Source: Proales similis
Lineage: Eukaryota; Rotifera; Eurotatoria; Ploima; Proalidae
Direction of reading: 5' to 3'
Length of the DNA: 64,000 nt
NCBI GenBank assembly: GCA_019059635.1
Contig: JAGVRJ010000006.1
Location: 2,108,001 to 2,172,000 of the forward strand
The stretch's first letter is position 1. The number at the start of each line of letters is the position of its first letter. Made by a program: the position numbers and the translations under genes. The notes below the pieces were generated by a model. That model was not told the origin of the DNA. It worked only from the letters and a program-made list of their open reading frames with translations, and ran no database searches. This document shows positions 1-11,258 of this stretch, piece after piece.

Positions 1-3000
1 GATGATTCGACTGACAGTCACTAGTTCGCACTCGCTCTTGATCACGAGCTTTTCCTTGTCTTCCAGTTGAGGTCCAGTTTCTAAATGCTCGACCGGAACG
101 CTCCTGGCCTTTTCGTTTCGCGCCATGTCGAGCTGACTTGCACTCGCAGCCTCGTTGGGTGGACTGCTAGAACCGAGCGAGGGCGAAGTTTCTGATCGAG
201 TCTCGGGCGCCGGCGGCGGCAGTTCGTCGAATCCGATCATGTCCTCTTCGATCTGCGAGAGGATCGCCTCCTTGTTCTCTTTAAGCTTGGAGGCCAAATC
301 GTGCTGATTGGCATCCGGCTCTTGTCGCCCGTTTGATTGACTCTCCATGGCCGCGATGGCGTCGTAGGTGGAGTAATCGCGAAGACGGCTCGCCTCAAAG
401 TGAGAGTCAAACTGAAGATTTTCCACCAACTTGCAGCGCATTCTCAGCCTGTTCTCGTAGTTGGACAGCATCCAGTAGATCTCTTTGGCGCCCTCGTTCC
501 ACGCGCCCAATTCGCTTGTGAAATAGCGCAGCAACGTGTGCAGTTGCTTACGCATTGACAAGTTGGTTCGCTTGAGTCCGAGCAAATAGCTTTGGTAGCG
601 CGCCTGCTCGCTCTTGCATCTCTCCTTCCAGCCGTCCAAGATGGTCGACTCGAACTTGATTTTCGCTTCGCCCATTAGTCGATTGCGTTTGTGAATTGCG
701 AGCATGAGGCCGTCTTGACACTTGCTCCACCAGTTTCTGGTGCTCATTTTGCACCGATTCAAGGTCATTGACAAGTACTGCTCCTTGAACGGATAGACGT
801 GCTTCTCGATAAAAGTGCGCCACTCTTGCGAGGCGCAGAATGTGCGAAAGTCGTCGTAGAACGTCGCCGACTTGCTGTAGTGCGGCATGCTCGACAGGTG
901 TGTGTCCATTTGCAGCATGACATGGCATTTGTCAATCAGCGTTTTCACAATCGGAATCAGAAAGGCGTAGAGCTGCTCATTTTGAGGATCGAGGCGGTCG
1001 CGCATCACCTCGTTCAGACTCGATATGAGATAGCAGGCCTCTTCGGCGTTGTCTATATTCCGGCTGTGAAGAATTGTGTTTATTTTGGCGGACGCCAGCG
1101 CGCAAATGTCCACGTCGACGCTCTTCACAGCATTGACGAGAATGTTCATGCCAAGGTAGAATAGCTCGGACGATTGATCGAGGCCCGAGCCCAACGAGTG
1201 GTAGTCGACCTTGCTGGTCACAGGCGGCGAGCTCTGCTTCTGATCGAACACTCGCATCTGATCGAGCAGGGCGATTGTCTTGGAAATCAGCGGCTCGATA
1301 ATTACAGCCGAGCTGTGGTTTGACACGAACAGCTCGATGATTTTGACGAGCTCATGGCAACTGTCGACCACATTGGCCAGCTCTCGGCTGTTGACGTGCT
1401 TGCGCAGTTCTGAAATCGCGTGCTGAACAGAGAGCTCGAGAAGCCGCTGCTCGAGCGTCTCGACCGACTCGACAAGCGCGTACTCTTGAGCGAGGCGTCT
1501 CATGGCCGAGAACACTTGGCCACGCTCTTTCCACGCTTCTGCGTCTGATCCGCTCACGCCCTGCCACATGAGCTTGAATATGATGAGACATGCCTTCTCT
1601 GCTATTTCGTTGCCGATATTTCGCGCCTTCACCTCAGAGCTGTCGATCGAAAACGAGTCAAACGAGCTGTCTCTTAGAAGGTTTTTCCGCAGCGCTTTTC
1701 GAAGTAGACTCTTGCTCTCGTCGATAGAGCCCAGGTGACCATCGATTTTACTCGGCGTCGAGGTGACAATCGACGACTTGTCCTCACCGCCGTCCGAGTT
1801 TTCAAGGCTTTGGGCATTGTTCGAATGCCTTTGGTCGTTATTGACGGTCGACGGCGAGTCGATGATGTTGATTAACGGCACAACAGAATTGGCACGCTCT
1901 TCGCTATTGAGCTTGTCGGCGCAAAAGAGCAAGCAGACCGAATCCTGCCAGCCGGGCATTTTGGTCAACGCTTTCACTGCGCTGCTCGACGGCAGGAAGT
2001 TCTTGAGAATCAAATCGCACAAGTCCAATTTGATTCTCAGCAGATCGTCTAGATCGGCGCTCGCGTCCATGCACAGTAGGCCGAGCACGTGCCAGAGATT
2101 CTCGTTGGTGCAGTTCACGTCGGTGAGGAAGTTCTCGATTAAATCGATCACAAGCAGGTCGTAGGTTCGTCTTGAATTTCGGTTAAAATCCGAAGTAAGC
2201 TTGGCAATGAAGCCGGCGCAAGTGCCGCAGTCGTCCAGTCTCAGCCTTGACTTGCTCTTTTCGTAGACCTTGCTGCTCTTGAGCAGGAGCCGAATGAGCA
2301 GCAAAATTTTGTGCTGAACAGTCTCACACAACTCAGGCTGTATGAGTAGACCGTACAGACTGTCGGCCAGATTGGGCTCGAACAGAAGCAGAAAGAGCTG
2401 GTCGCCGGTGGTCGGCGATTCGAGCAAGCTCAGCAGCATGTCGATCAAATCGTTTTGAATGGACGAGTTCGACATGTTGGTCATGAACGAGATTATTGCT
2501 TGCAGCTCGCCGATTTTTATGTCGCGCTGCGCGTAGAACTTTATGAGGCCGAAGAACGAGTTGCGCAGATTGCGGAGGTCGTCGTCGCCAATCTGATTGA
2601 CGAACGAGTCGTCGAGCTTGCGAGCCACCGCGTCCGTGCCAGTCGAGCCGAAATAGGTCTTGATTACGTCGAGAAAGAACTGGACGCCGAACTTTTTGCG
2701 AAAATACTTCTTGTCGTCCTTGATCAGCGTGAGTATGTACTGAATGTGGCCGATGCGTATCTCGTACTCGGCCTTGTTCCATATTCGAAAATCGAACACA
2801 ATGTGCTCGTAGATGGAGTCGAGTAGAGCCCGATTGCCGTTCAGGGCGCATTTCACCAACTCTTGACTTATCCTCAGCACGTTTATGTCGATGAAGCGTT
2901 TGGGCAGGCGCTGGAGTAGAAAGCCGAGCAGCGGAACGCCCTGATTTCGTTCCATGCGATCCTGCATGATGTCGTTGTTCTTTATCAAGTATTTGATCAG

Positions 3001-6000
3001 ATTGAGAAGCATGGAAATCAAATTGTGCTCGAGTTCTGAATCGTCGAATGAGGATTTCTTCGACTTGCTTGCTTGGTCGTTTTGAGCTGCCGATTTGCCG
3101 TCTTCTTGCCAATTACGAGCGATCGCGCTGGCAAACTCGTTGTTCGACGACAAATAGTTTATCAGCGGATAGAACAGCTGTGGACCGCCGATTGAGTTGA
3201 GCGACTCGCGAAAGTAGCTGCGGCTCATTTTCACGCCGCCGAACTTGCCATGTATCTTGTTGCCCGATATGTCCATGCATGTGAACTCACGGCAGCATTT
3301 GGCGTCGTAGTGAAGAACAAACTTTGACTTGAGGTCGCTCAGCTCGACTATGTCGTGCCAGTTGAACGAATATTGATTGGGCCCGAGCTCATAGAGCAGA
3401 CGCACTTGCACGTCACTCATCTGATCGTGCAGGACAAAGCAAGAGCCCATTTGGCCCATCAGACCAGCCGACGGATCCCAGACGGTGTCCTGCGATCCGC
3501 TCGGTATTGAGGTGACGTTCAAAGACTTGAATTGGCAAATTAGCTGGCTGTCTGCAGAATTGCCAACACCGGTGGTCGCTTACCTTTTCAGTGACTGGAC
3601 CTTTGTAGCTTAGGCCGAACATGCTCTTCAGGTTGGTGAAAGGCGCCGTCAGACTCGAGCCAGAGCTGTTTGACTGAGAGTTTGGCCGCGAACAAGCGGC
3701 ACCTATGCGAACGTGAGAGAGAGGTTCGCTGAAATTGGGCATTTTCAGGTCGGTCTCCTTCTTAAGGACGCCGTCAATGTAAACGCAGACTTGACTGTAG
3801 CCAAACGGGCTCTTGGCCGGCACGTGGACGATGGCGACCGAATGCCAATAATCATTCGTTCCCACGTCTTGTTCGAGTGAGCTGTTGAGCCTATTTCTCG
3901 CCTCTTGGCTCAACGTCTGTGACGTGTCAAAGTGAAGCTCGCGCACTTGCACGCTGAGAAACTCGCGCTTGGTGCAAACACTGACCACCAGACTGGAGCA
4001 GTCGGCGGTGAAAAACGCCTCGAAACCTTGGCCACTGTCGTTGTAGAATGAATAGAGCTGACGTCTCTTTTTTTGATAAGTTTCTAGCTCGTTGTTGAGC
4101 TTGAGCCAGGCGTGAAAAGCGAACGTTATGCCGGGCCATTTCTTGATCACGGGCGCTCTGATGCCCGAATTGAAGTTGTAAAAGTCAAAAAAGAACTTGG
4201 CCTGCTGCTGTGCGTTCTCTGAAATGGCGCCTGTGCCGGTCGACTTCATCAAGTTGCTGAGAATGTTTTGATTTATTGAGAATATGGAGCGTCGTTTGGC
4301 GCGAGCGTCCGTGGTGCTCACGGTCGGCAAGAGATTCAGCTCGTCCGGTCCCGTGTTCTTGCTCTCGTTTTCGTTTTGAATGCTGAGCAAGCTCAGACTT
4401 ATGCCGGTCGACGTGGTGTGCTTGGCCCAGTAAATGAAGCAACGAAGCACGTGAACACCGTGCGGGAAGTTGTTCACCGGCTTTATCAGCTCGATGAGAG
4501 ACTTGAGCTCGCGATTGTCGATCGAGCATTTGCCGAGTATTTTGATCGTTTCGAATATTTTCTCCACTGCCTCCTGGCTGAACCGTTCGTGGCTCGCAAG
4601 CAGCTGAATGAAGCGTATTAGAAGGCCGTTCTTGCACGCCTTTAGCCGCTCTCGTTCACTCTGAGTGCACAGGGCGCATATGTTGATCAAACAGTTCAAC
4701 TGGACGTCATTCTCGTGCACATACGGAATCAAGCTGATCAGAGTGCAGGCAACCTCGCAATGCTTCACTTCACCGACCACCTCTCCGTCTCTTGACTGCT
4801 CTTTGCCCGTGATCATCTCAAACAGAATCTTCAAAACGGACTTGTCCAAAATCTGCTCGCTCGCCTTGATCGCGTCCAACAGACGTGAGTAGAACTCGGC
4901 TCTGACTAAAAATTCTTTAACCGACTCGGAGTCGTCGACCATTGTCTTGTAGAGTATGAGGATTGTCTTGAGGAATTCGCTCTTGAACTCTTTGTCGGCT
5001 CTCTCGTCTGCTTGGACTGATTCCAACTGAGCCAGACTGCAGTTGATGAACGACTTGTTCAGAATGGCGACTTTGAGCGCTGCCCGATCAGTCTGATGGT
5101 CTAGCATGGCGACATACGCCTGCCAGCATTCGTGTCTTATGCTCTTGCGTTCGGTCTGCTCCACGGCCTGGAGGATACGAGCCAACAGAGTGGACAGACC
5201 AAGCAAGCGCTTGTCCGGCAGACTTGAGTGAAGTGTGCGGACAATTGAGGGAAACAGGCGAGCCAGTATGAGCTGACGATCGAAAAATGCCGCGTCCGCC
5301 GATTCGACTTGCTTGGAGAATACAGCGAATAGCGAATCGATTGCGTTCTGGGTGATCAGTTTGACCAACGCTTCGTTCTGGCTGTTGTTCAAATTCGAAT
5401 TCGCCTTGAATAAAATGGAAGCGTAGACGTGTAAGAGAAGTGCGGCTCGTTTGGGCTCGCTGCTCTCGAACAGCTGATAGGCGTCCAGAATGAACGTGAG
5501 AAGCATGGGGTCAATTTTAAGAATTGTCGAACTAGCTTGGGGCAGCTGAAGCCTTTTCAAAGCTCATCAGTTCCCTATTGAGATCTGTAAACAGATTGAA
5601 CATTTTACTTACCCTTGGAATTTGTGCAGCCACTGGAAGCTCGGGTCTTGAATGCGAATCAAATAGAAGCAAAGATTTTTAAAGTAATCGCCGCACGAAT
5701 CGGCCGTGTAAAACTATTGGGCTTGATTTAGTTGTTAGTTGATGTTTCAAACACAATTTTCACCCACCGTGTTTAGAAGGAATGTGGCAGAGGCTAGAAA
5801 TTGATTTGTCAACGTCGTGCTGTAGATCACTTGCAAGCACTTTTCGTTTCTTAAAAGTGAAAAATTAAAACGGTCCCGTTCGGAGTCGGCGGATACAAAA
5901 GCGGCACCTGGAGAGAATCAGAGCCGAATTGAGGAGGAGAACGATGCGATCGAACGTGAGCTGCATATCGCTTTTGACAAGCGCTAGCTGATCTTGATCC

Positions 6001-6418
6001 GCTTCAGGGCTGAGCGTTTTCTCATAGGACGCGTTGCGCACGACCGCTCGATTCAAATCGACCAGCTCTTCGGTCAAATAGTTGAGGAACTGCTCGGGCC
6101 ATTTGATTTCGTCAAAGCGCTTCCAGTCTCGTTTTGTTCTATTTGAAGCAGTTGCTCACTCAATTAGACTTTCGGAGTGTATTTAAATTTTAAATTACAT
6201 CTGACTCAACTCCTGTGGCTCGATTGCAACAAAATGACCGAACTGATGAGCAATGCTCTGGCACAGCTGATAAAAAACAATTGAATCTTTCTGAAAAGGT
6301 AAACAGCGACAGTTGACAGCCAAATGCAGCGTTTTGCTCGAGCATGACTCACACTCTTCAAGTAGTTTAACCAGAGCTGATTAAACTCGCGTCCGAACTC
6401 GACGTCAGAGTCGGTCAT
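1..6418 (-). CDS. NBEAL: Neurobeachin-like (NBEAL-type) BEACH-family protein, 5' part, cut by the window edge
   Basis: Seven exons are visible: 6418-6353, 6290-6199, 6138-5908, 5849-5768, 5713-5613, 5552-3584 and 3525-1. They join in frame into 2022 codons with no stop. The ATG at 6418-6416 is the first in frame; the longer open frame upstream has no ATG. NBEAL proteins are giant BEACH scaffolds of vesicle and granule traffic. The N-terminal half is helical, armadillo-like. A concanavalin A-like lectin domain sits around residues 490-640 (FHAWLKL, VYIDGV, then GSQDTVWDPSAG). After a long helical stretch comes the NBEAL-specific segment just before the PH domain (RMRCKLVENFQFDSHFEAS). The window ends inside the PH-BEACH entry motif (EKLVIKSECELVTV), so the PH, BEACH and WD40 modules must lie to the left. 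The last two junctions use AAG acceptors (5553, 3526) required by frame. NBEAL1/2 type rather than NBEA/LRBA is inferred from the pre-PH motif. Confidence 0.88.
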
Positions 6419-6856
6419 TGCTGTTGGGTCTGTAGAGGCCGCTTGTTGTAAGCTGCTAGAATGGTTCGCCTCGCAAACTCTAATTGGAGAGCGCCAATTT
6501 CTCTTCCCAAAACACACGAAAAAATAAGAGAAAATTATTCACTAAAAAAGAATAAAATTAAATTCGCTCGTTGGTGAGCAATAAACTTAAAAAAAATGCT
6601 TACATTTGGCCGTGTATGATCTGTTTATGAATCATAATCGAGCGTGCGCTCCGTCGCACTTGAGAGTCAACTGTCAACCAAAAGACCCAATCAAGCTTTC
6701 AATCTCGAGCAGTTCATCGTTGTTTGTCCGCGCTTGCAGCCGATTCCAGTTGTAGCTGCTGCTTGAAAGGTCTTCTGCTCAACTCGCTCTAAATTATTGC
6801 GACCGATTCGGCTCGCTCGACTCGATTCTTGACGTTTGTTAAACGCATCTCTCATC
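6419..6856. other. Spacer between the NBEAL start and the 5S gene
   Basis: Upstream (promoter side) of the minus-strand NBEAL gene. It is AT-rich around 6520-6610. I see no coding signal, tRNA or clear TATA box. Confidence 0.4.
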
Positions 6857-6975
6857 GCCTAGTACCATATCACGTTGAATGCACCGGTTCCCGTCCGATC
6901 ACCGAAGTTAAGCAACGTCGAGCCCGGTTAGTACTTGGATGGGTGACCGCCTGGGAATACTGGGTGTACTAGGCT
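6857..6975 (+). rRNA. 5S rRNA: 5S ribosomal RNA
   Basis: This 119-nt stretch matches the animal 5S rRNA layout from GCCTAGTACCAT to GTACTAGGCT, whose ends pair to form helix I. The internal polymerase III control region is intact: an A-box-like GTTAAGCAACGTCGAGC and a C-box-like GGATGGGTGACCGCCTGG. A run of T's interrupted by C's starts right after the gene at 6976 and serves as the Pol III terminator. It is a single copy in this window, between two protein genes rather than in a tandem array. Confidence 0.95.
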
Positions 6976-7001
6976 TCTCTTTTTCTTTTTTCTTCTTTTT
7001 T
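6976..7001 (+). terminator. Pol III terminator T-tract after 5S rRNA
   Basis: Several runs of four to six T's follow immediately on the 5S 3' end, as expected for RNA polymerase III termination. Confidence 0.75.
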
Positions 7002-7235
7002 CTTTTAATCACCCGAGTCCCAGACGTGCAAACTCACTTGCCCAAGGTGCTCTGGTTACGCCTCTTTTTGTTTTTGCCAGCTGGCTGGCTCTCTGTTCTA
7101 TCAGCGCCGTTGTACAACTCACAGCTCAAATTAAAACATTCTTGTCTTAAAGTCAACACGTGATGAGCAGTTTTGTCTGAACTCTCGATTCTCTAGTTTG
7201 AAAAGCGCGAGGCGAAATCGATCGACAATTAGAAA

Positions 7236-7928
7236 ATGCTCAACAACGAATTGATAATAGACGCCGCTAAGGCTCATGTGAAAAATCTGATGAGCCGCAA
7301 CGATCCGTCGCATGACTGGTCCCATGTGGAGCGAGTATTGCAAAACGCAGAGGAGATAGCCCGAGCCGAGATCGAGTCTGGTAAAGCGGTCGATTTGCAA
7401 GTGGTTCGTCTGGCCGCCTTGTTTCATGACATTGCCGATTTCAAATACGAACAGTCGAGCGATCTAGACTCGGTGATCGACGAGAGACTCAACGAGTTTT
7501 TCAATCAGTTCGAGTTTGCGAGCGAAAAGCTAAAGAAAATCACCTTCATCGTCTCGAACATTTCCTGGCGCAAAGAGCTGGCCAGTACGCTAGAATCGAT
7601 ACCGATCGAACTGCAGATTGTGCGCGACGCCGACCGACTAGACGCGATCGGAGCGGTCGGCGTTGCCCGCTGCTTTGCCTTCAGTGGTGCCAAAATGCGG
7701 CCCTTTTACGACCGCGAGGTGAAGCCGATCGAGAACATGAGCGCGGAACAATACAACGAGCAAACGATCAAGAACAAGAGCACGGCGATAAATCACTTTT
7801 ACGAAAAGCTTCTGCTCATCAAAGACAAAATCCAGACGAGCAGTGGCCGAAAGATGGCGGCCAGCAGACACGAATTCATGAAGGCCTTCTTGGCCCAATT
7901 CGACTCGGAGCTCTTTCAACATGCTTGA
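7236..7928 (+). CDS. HD-domain phosphohydrolase of the bacterial YedJ type
   Basis: An intronless 230-codon gene. It has the HD-superfamily metal-binding signature: His in HDWSHVERV (about residues 25-33), HD in LFHDIADF (about 64-71) and a distal Asp in DADRLDAIGAVGVARCF (about 133-149), followed by a conserved C-terminal helix around NHFYEKLL. HD proteins hydrolyse phosphomonoesters or diesters; the substrate of this subgroup is unknown to me. The DADRLDAIGA block is typical of the bacterial YedJ group, which also occurs in fungi, plants and protists and is patchy in animals. A polyadenylation signal AATAAA lies at 7960-7965, 32 nt after the stop. The lack of introns and bacterial-type similarity leave open ancient retention or horizontal gain. 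It is complete, with no sign of decay. Confidence 0.85.
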   Translation: MLNNELIIDAAKAHVKNLMSRNDPSHDWSHVERVLQNAEEIARAEIESGKAVDLQVVRLAALFHDIADFKYEQSSDLDSVIDERLNEFFNQFEFASEKLKKITFIVSNISWRKELASTLESIPIELQIVRDADRLDAIGAVGVARCFAFSGAKMRPFYDREVKPIENMSAEQYNEQTIKNKSTAINHFYEKLLLIKDKIQTSSGRKMAASRHEFMKAFLAQFDSELFQHA

Positions 7929-8130
7929 TGGACCGACATAAAACATTTGCTCGCATTTCAATAAACGCAGACAAATAATCGGCGCTTTCACATTCAAGTC
8001 ATGTAAGCGGGCTCGCTCGCCGCTTGCTTCTTGCCAACCAAATTCGAACAGTCATTGCATGCAATTCGTCGCTCTTCTAATCGTGTTTCACTTCAGCTTA
8101 TAGATTCGACTTGACACAGCGGTTAATAAA

Positions 8131-9138
8131 ATGGTAATGCTAAAACTTGCATCAATCTGAAACGTAGCTCTAACCGACGCTTTGGCCAGTTCCGAAATCA
8201 ATACGACAGTGATGTGAGCGTGTGGAGTCCACAGGTTAGTACTCTTCAGTCTGCGCGGCAAATCTTAGGCCTGTCTAATTGCGACTTGGTAAACAGGGAC
8301 GAATCTACCAGATCGAATATGCGATGGAAGCGGTGAAGCAGGGCTCGGCCACAGTTGGCATCAAGTCAAAGACTCACGTTGTCTTGGTGGCTCTCAAGCG
8401 TGCTTCGAGCGAGCTGTCTGCATACCAGAAGAAGCTGGTGGCCATCGACGATCATTTAGGCATCAGCATAGCCGGCCTCTCAGCCGATGCCCGAATTCTC
8501 AGTCGATTCATGCGCAACGAGTGTTTGAACCACAAGTACGCCTACGACTCGTCGATGCCCGTCTCTCGTCTCGTCAGTCTGATCGGCAACAGTAAGTGAC
8601 CAGTTCAACTCAGTCCCTTATTCAACCAGTGCCACGAGCTTGCTATTTTTCAGAAACGCAAATTCCCACTCAGCGATATGGACGCAGACCGCTCGGTGTC
8701 GGTCTCTTGGTCGCCGGCTATGACGACCAGGGCACTCATTTGTACCAGACTTGTCCGTCGGCCAACTACTATGAATGCAAATGCATGGCGATCGGCGCTC
8801 GCTCTCAGTCGGCGCGCACCTATCTTGAAAAGCATCTAAACGAGTACGCCAACTGCTCGCTGGACGAGTTGATAAAGCATGCGCTGAGAGCCCTGCGCGA
8901 CACTCTGCCAAACGAAGTCGAACTGACCACCAAGAACTGCTCGCTGGGCATTGTGGGTGTAGATAAAGCGTTCACACTGTACGATGACGAACAGGTGAAG
9001 CCTTACTTGGACGCGATCGAGGGCGACGCACGAGCAGTCTCACACGACTATCCGGGCGGCGGCGACGATGATATTCCTCCTTCAGCGATGCCCGGCGAGC
9101 CACAGATGAACGTGGACATTGAAACGATGGAGCACTAA
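8131..9138 (+). CDS. PSMA1: Proteasome subunit alpha type-1 (alpha-6)
   Basis: Four exons: 8131-8133, 8190-8234, 8297-8591 and 8654-9138, giving 275 residues (263 in human). The first coding exon is only the ATG; exon 2 continues with [15 protein letters not shown], the alpha-subunit N-terminal gate segment. Exon 3 begins with the proteasome A-type signature ([17 protein letters not shown]), followed by [13 protein letters not shown] and a C-terminus ending MEH as in other PSMA1 proteins. It is a structural, non-catalytic subunit of the outer ring of the 20S proteasome in cytosol and nucleus. All three introns (56, 62 and 62 nt) end in CAG. AATAAA lies at 9348-9353. Identity is firm. Confidence 0.96.
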
Positions 9139-9690
9139 AATTCATATTTATTCGTTCAAATTCATCTCTCTCTCTCTATCTGCGCTATCTTCTCTACACA
9201 ATCATGATAAACGATAAAAGCGACAACAGCAGCAACAGAAGAAAAATCGAACGTTCAAGATGCAAGCCTCTTCCTACTCCTCACCCTCGCTCTTTTCTTT
9301 TTCCTCCTCTTCTTTACTCTGTGCCAATTTCGAGCATTTCAAGAATTAATAAAAAAAGACGCGAGGCGTGTGTATAATTGAATGATTCACACACGTCGGG
9401 GGGAAATCTGGAATCCAAGCAACAGGCAGTGGATAATTTCGCTTACGACATGTTTTTTCTGGTTATTTCTCTTTATTTGATTTTTTGCGTCAGAGGCTCG
9501 CGATTTTCATTTCAGAGTTCTACTATTTTACGCCGTCGCCTCCTTTTCTCGCGTTTATTGCGTGTTTTATTTTTCTTTTTAATTCATGTGCAATTGTCGT
9601 CTGATTTTTATCAACTCTCTCCTTCAGACCTTAATTTATGCCTGCTAAGCAGAATCGGCCGCGTTTCCTTCAAATAGCTGATGTAAGCAG

Positions 9691-9712
9691 AATTCTCTCT
9701 CTCTCTCTCTCT
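9691..9712. repeat. CT microsatellite
   Basis: About 11 CT units in the spacer between PSMA1 and ODC. Confidence 0.85.
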
Positions 9713-10920
9713 CGCTATCCTGCTCTTGTCTTGTCGCCACTGTTTTGGCATGTCTCTACTTCCTGCTAGGTAGCCAGGCGAATAGCGTTTCGCTCTCTCG
9801 TTGGCTCTATCGATCAATCGTTTCTAAGATGAATCTAGTCACTGATAACGTCAGCCGAGCATGAAAGCTAGAAATAGAATTTTTCAGTCTAAGGTTCAAC
9901 ACTGCGGCCTGATTATGGTCAGGCGGTTTAGAATTGCTACACTAGCGTTCAGGTTAGTGTGTGTCGACCAATCAGGCTCGTGTGAGTTTATTTTTATCAT
10001 ATCCTAAATCATAGGTGCTTGTGAAAAGCCCTTCGCTCGAGAATGAATGCAGCCGTGGAGAGTAGGAGGCGTCCAACTCGTTTGATTATGAAGGAAGCGA
10101 GCAAGATTTTCGAGCGCACTGCCGCTTTGATTGAATGTGTAATTGTATGCTAATAGATGAACATACGATTTCTACACCAAAGAATGTAGAAAAGTTTTTT
10201 CGTCGATTTTGTCGCTGATTATCGCTCGCCGAGTCACAATGTATTTTATTATGCGACGTAGACGATCCATTAATTATATTTGCTATGAAATCCAGAAATC
10301 ATCACCCAATCGGGCCATATACTGCACAAAAGCTCGCTAGCCACCATGTTATACACATCTGTAGTTGTTGGTAGCGAGCTCACTTCTCGCTTATCTTATT
10401 TGGTCATATTTTTTTTATATATAATAGAGCAAGCGGGTGAATATTGCATAGAAAAAATAACGGCTCGGCCCGAGTTCGCCCACACACGCCAACGAGCGCG
10501 TGCAAAAGCGAGTTGGTTCAACGGGCGCGCAACGCAGGCATCTAGCCCTCAATCATGCTCGCCAAGCCGAGCGCGCTTATTTGCTGCTCTGGCTAAACTT
10601 TCCACTCGCTTCTTCGTTCGAGGTGCCTAGTCTAGGAAGCCGCGTCGAAGTGTGGCGCAATCTCTTACGCCGCGGACTCTCTTTCTCCCATATGCATGCG
10701 AGCACGCGTTCATACATCACAGTTTCACTACATGATTTGCTGCGAAAGCCAATCGCAATTCTTTGTTGATATGCGCTTATATAAATGGATATCTGGAGCC
10801 GGCTCGGCCTCCTTCTCCCCCCTCTCCTCGAGCATAATTCAAAGCAATTTTGTTATTTTCAACATTTTATTTGCCGTTTCAGTTTGATAAGAGATCTCTG
10901 AGAGAAGGCAATTTTCGCCC

Positions 10921-10927
10921 ATAAATA
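10921..10927 (+). promoter_or_regulatory. TATA-like element upstream of ODC
   Basis: ATAAATA followed by a GC-rich block lies about 330 nt before the ODC start codon. If transcription starts 25-35 nt downstream, it leaves an AUG-free leader of about 300 nt. This rests on sequence and spacing only. Confidence 0.3.
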
Positions 10928-11258
10928 CGGGCCGCGTTTTGAAACTCAAACGGTCCGGCGCGACGCTTCTTACTTTTCAAACAAAAACTTTTTTCTGTAA
11001 TTTTCGCTGACTTCTAACCTCTGAGCGTTCGTTTAGAGTTTTGAGGTCCAAACCGCCCAGCCTCTCTAGGTGCCAATCAATCGGCCGGAGCCAGTCAAAA
11101 CCAGAAGACCAGTCCACAACTAAACCAGTGGAGCAACTGTTGCTTACCAGAAGAAAGGGAATCACCTGAGGTCGATTTGAGCCAGCTCGTCGAGTGGTAT
11201 CGTTTACATCGGAATTCAGAACAGCAGCTCAGTGCAAGCGCATTAAATTCAAAGCCTG

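Larger units (their letters stand above)
9139..11258. other. 2.1 kb spacer: PSMA1 3' region and ODC upstream/leader
   Basis: There is no convincing gene here; the open frames are short and lack family motifs. It contains CT-rich microsatellite tracts (about 9168-9179 and 9691-9712), AT-rich stretches near 10150-10450 and a TATA-like ATAAATA at 10921-10927. The roughly 300 nt before the ODC start contain no ATG, so the presumed leader is free of upstream start codons. Confidence 0.5.

Noticed and set aside
2333-3112. 259-codon minus-strand open frame
   Set aside because: An alternative frame inside the NBEAL exon. The NBEAL frame is open through the same bases and carries the homology.
9378-10887. 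Several 60-100 codon frames in the PSMA1-ODC spacer
   Set aside because: Low-complexity, Ser/Phe/Arg-rich and without motifs or splice partners.
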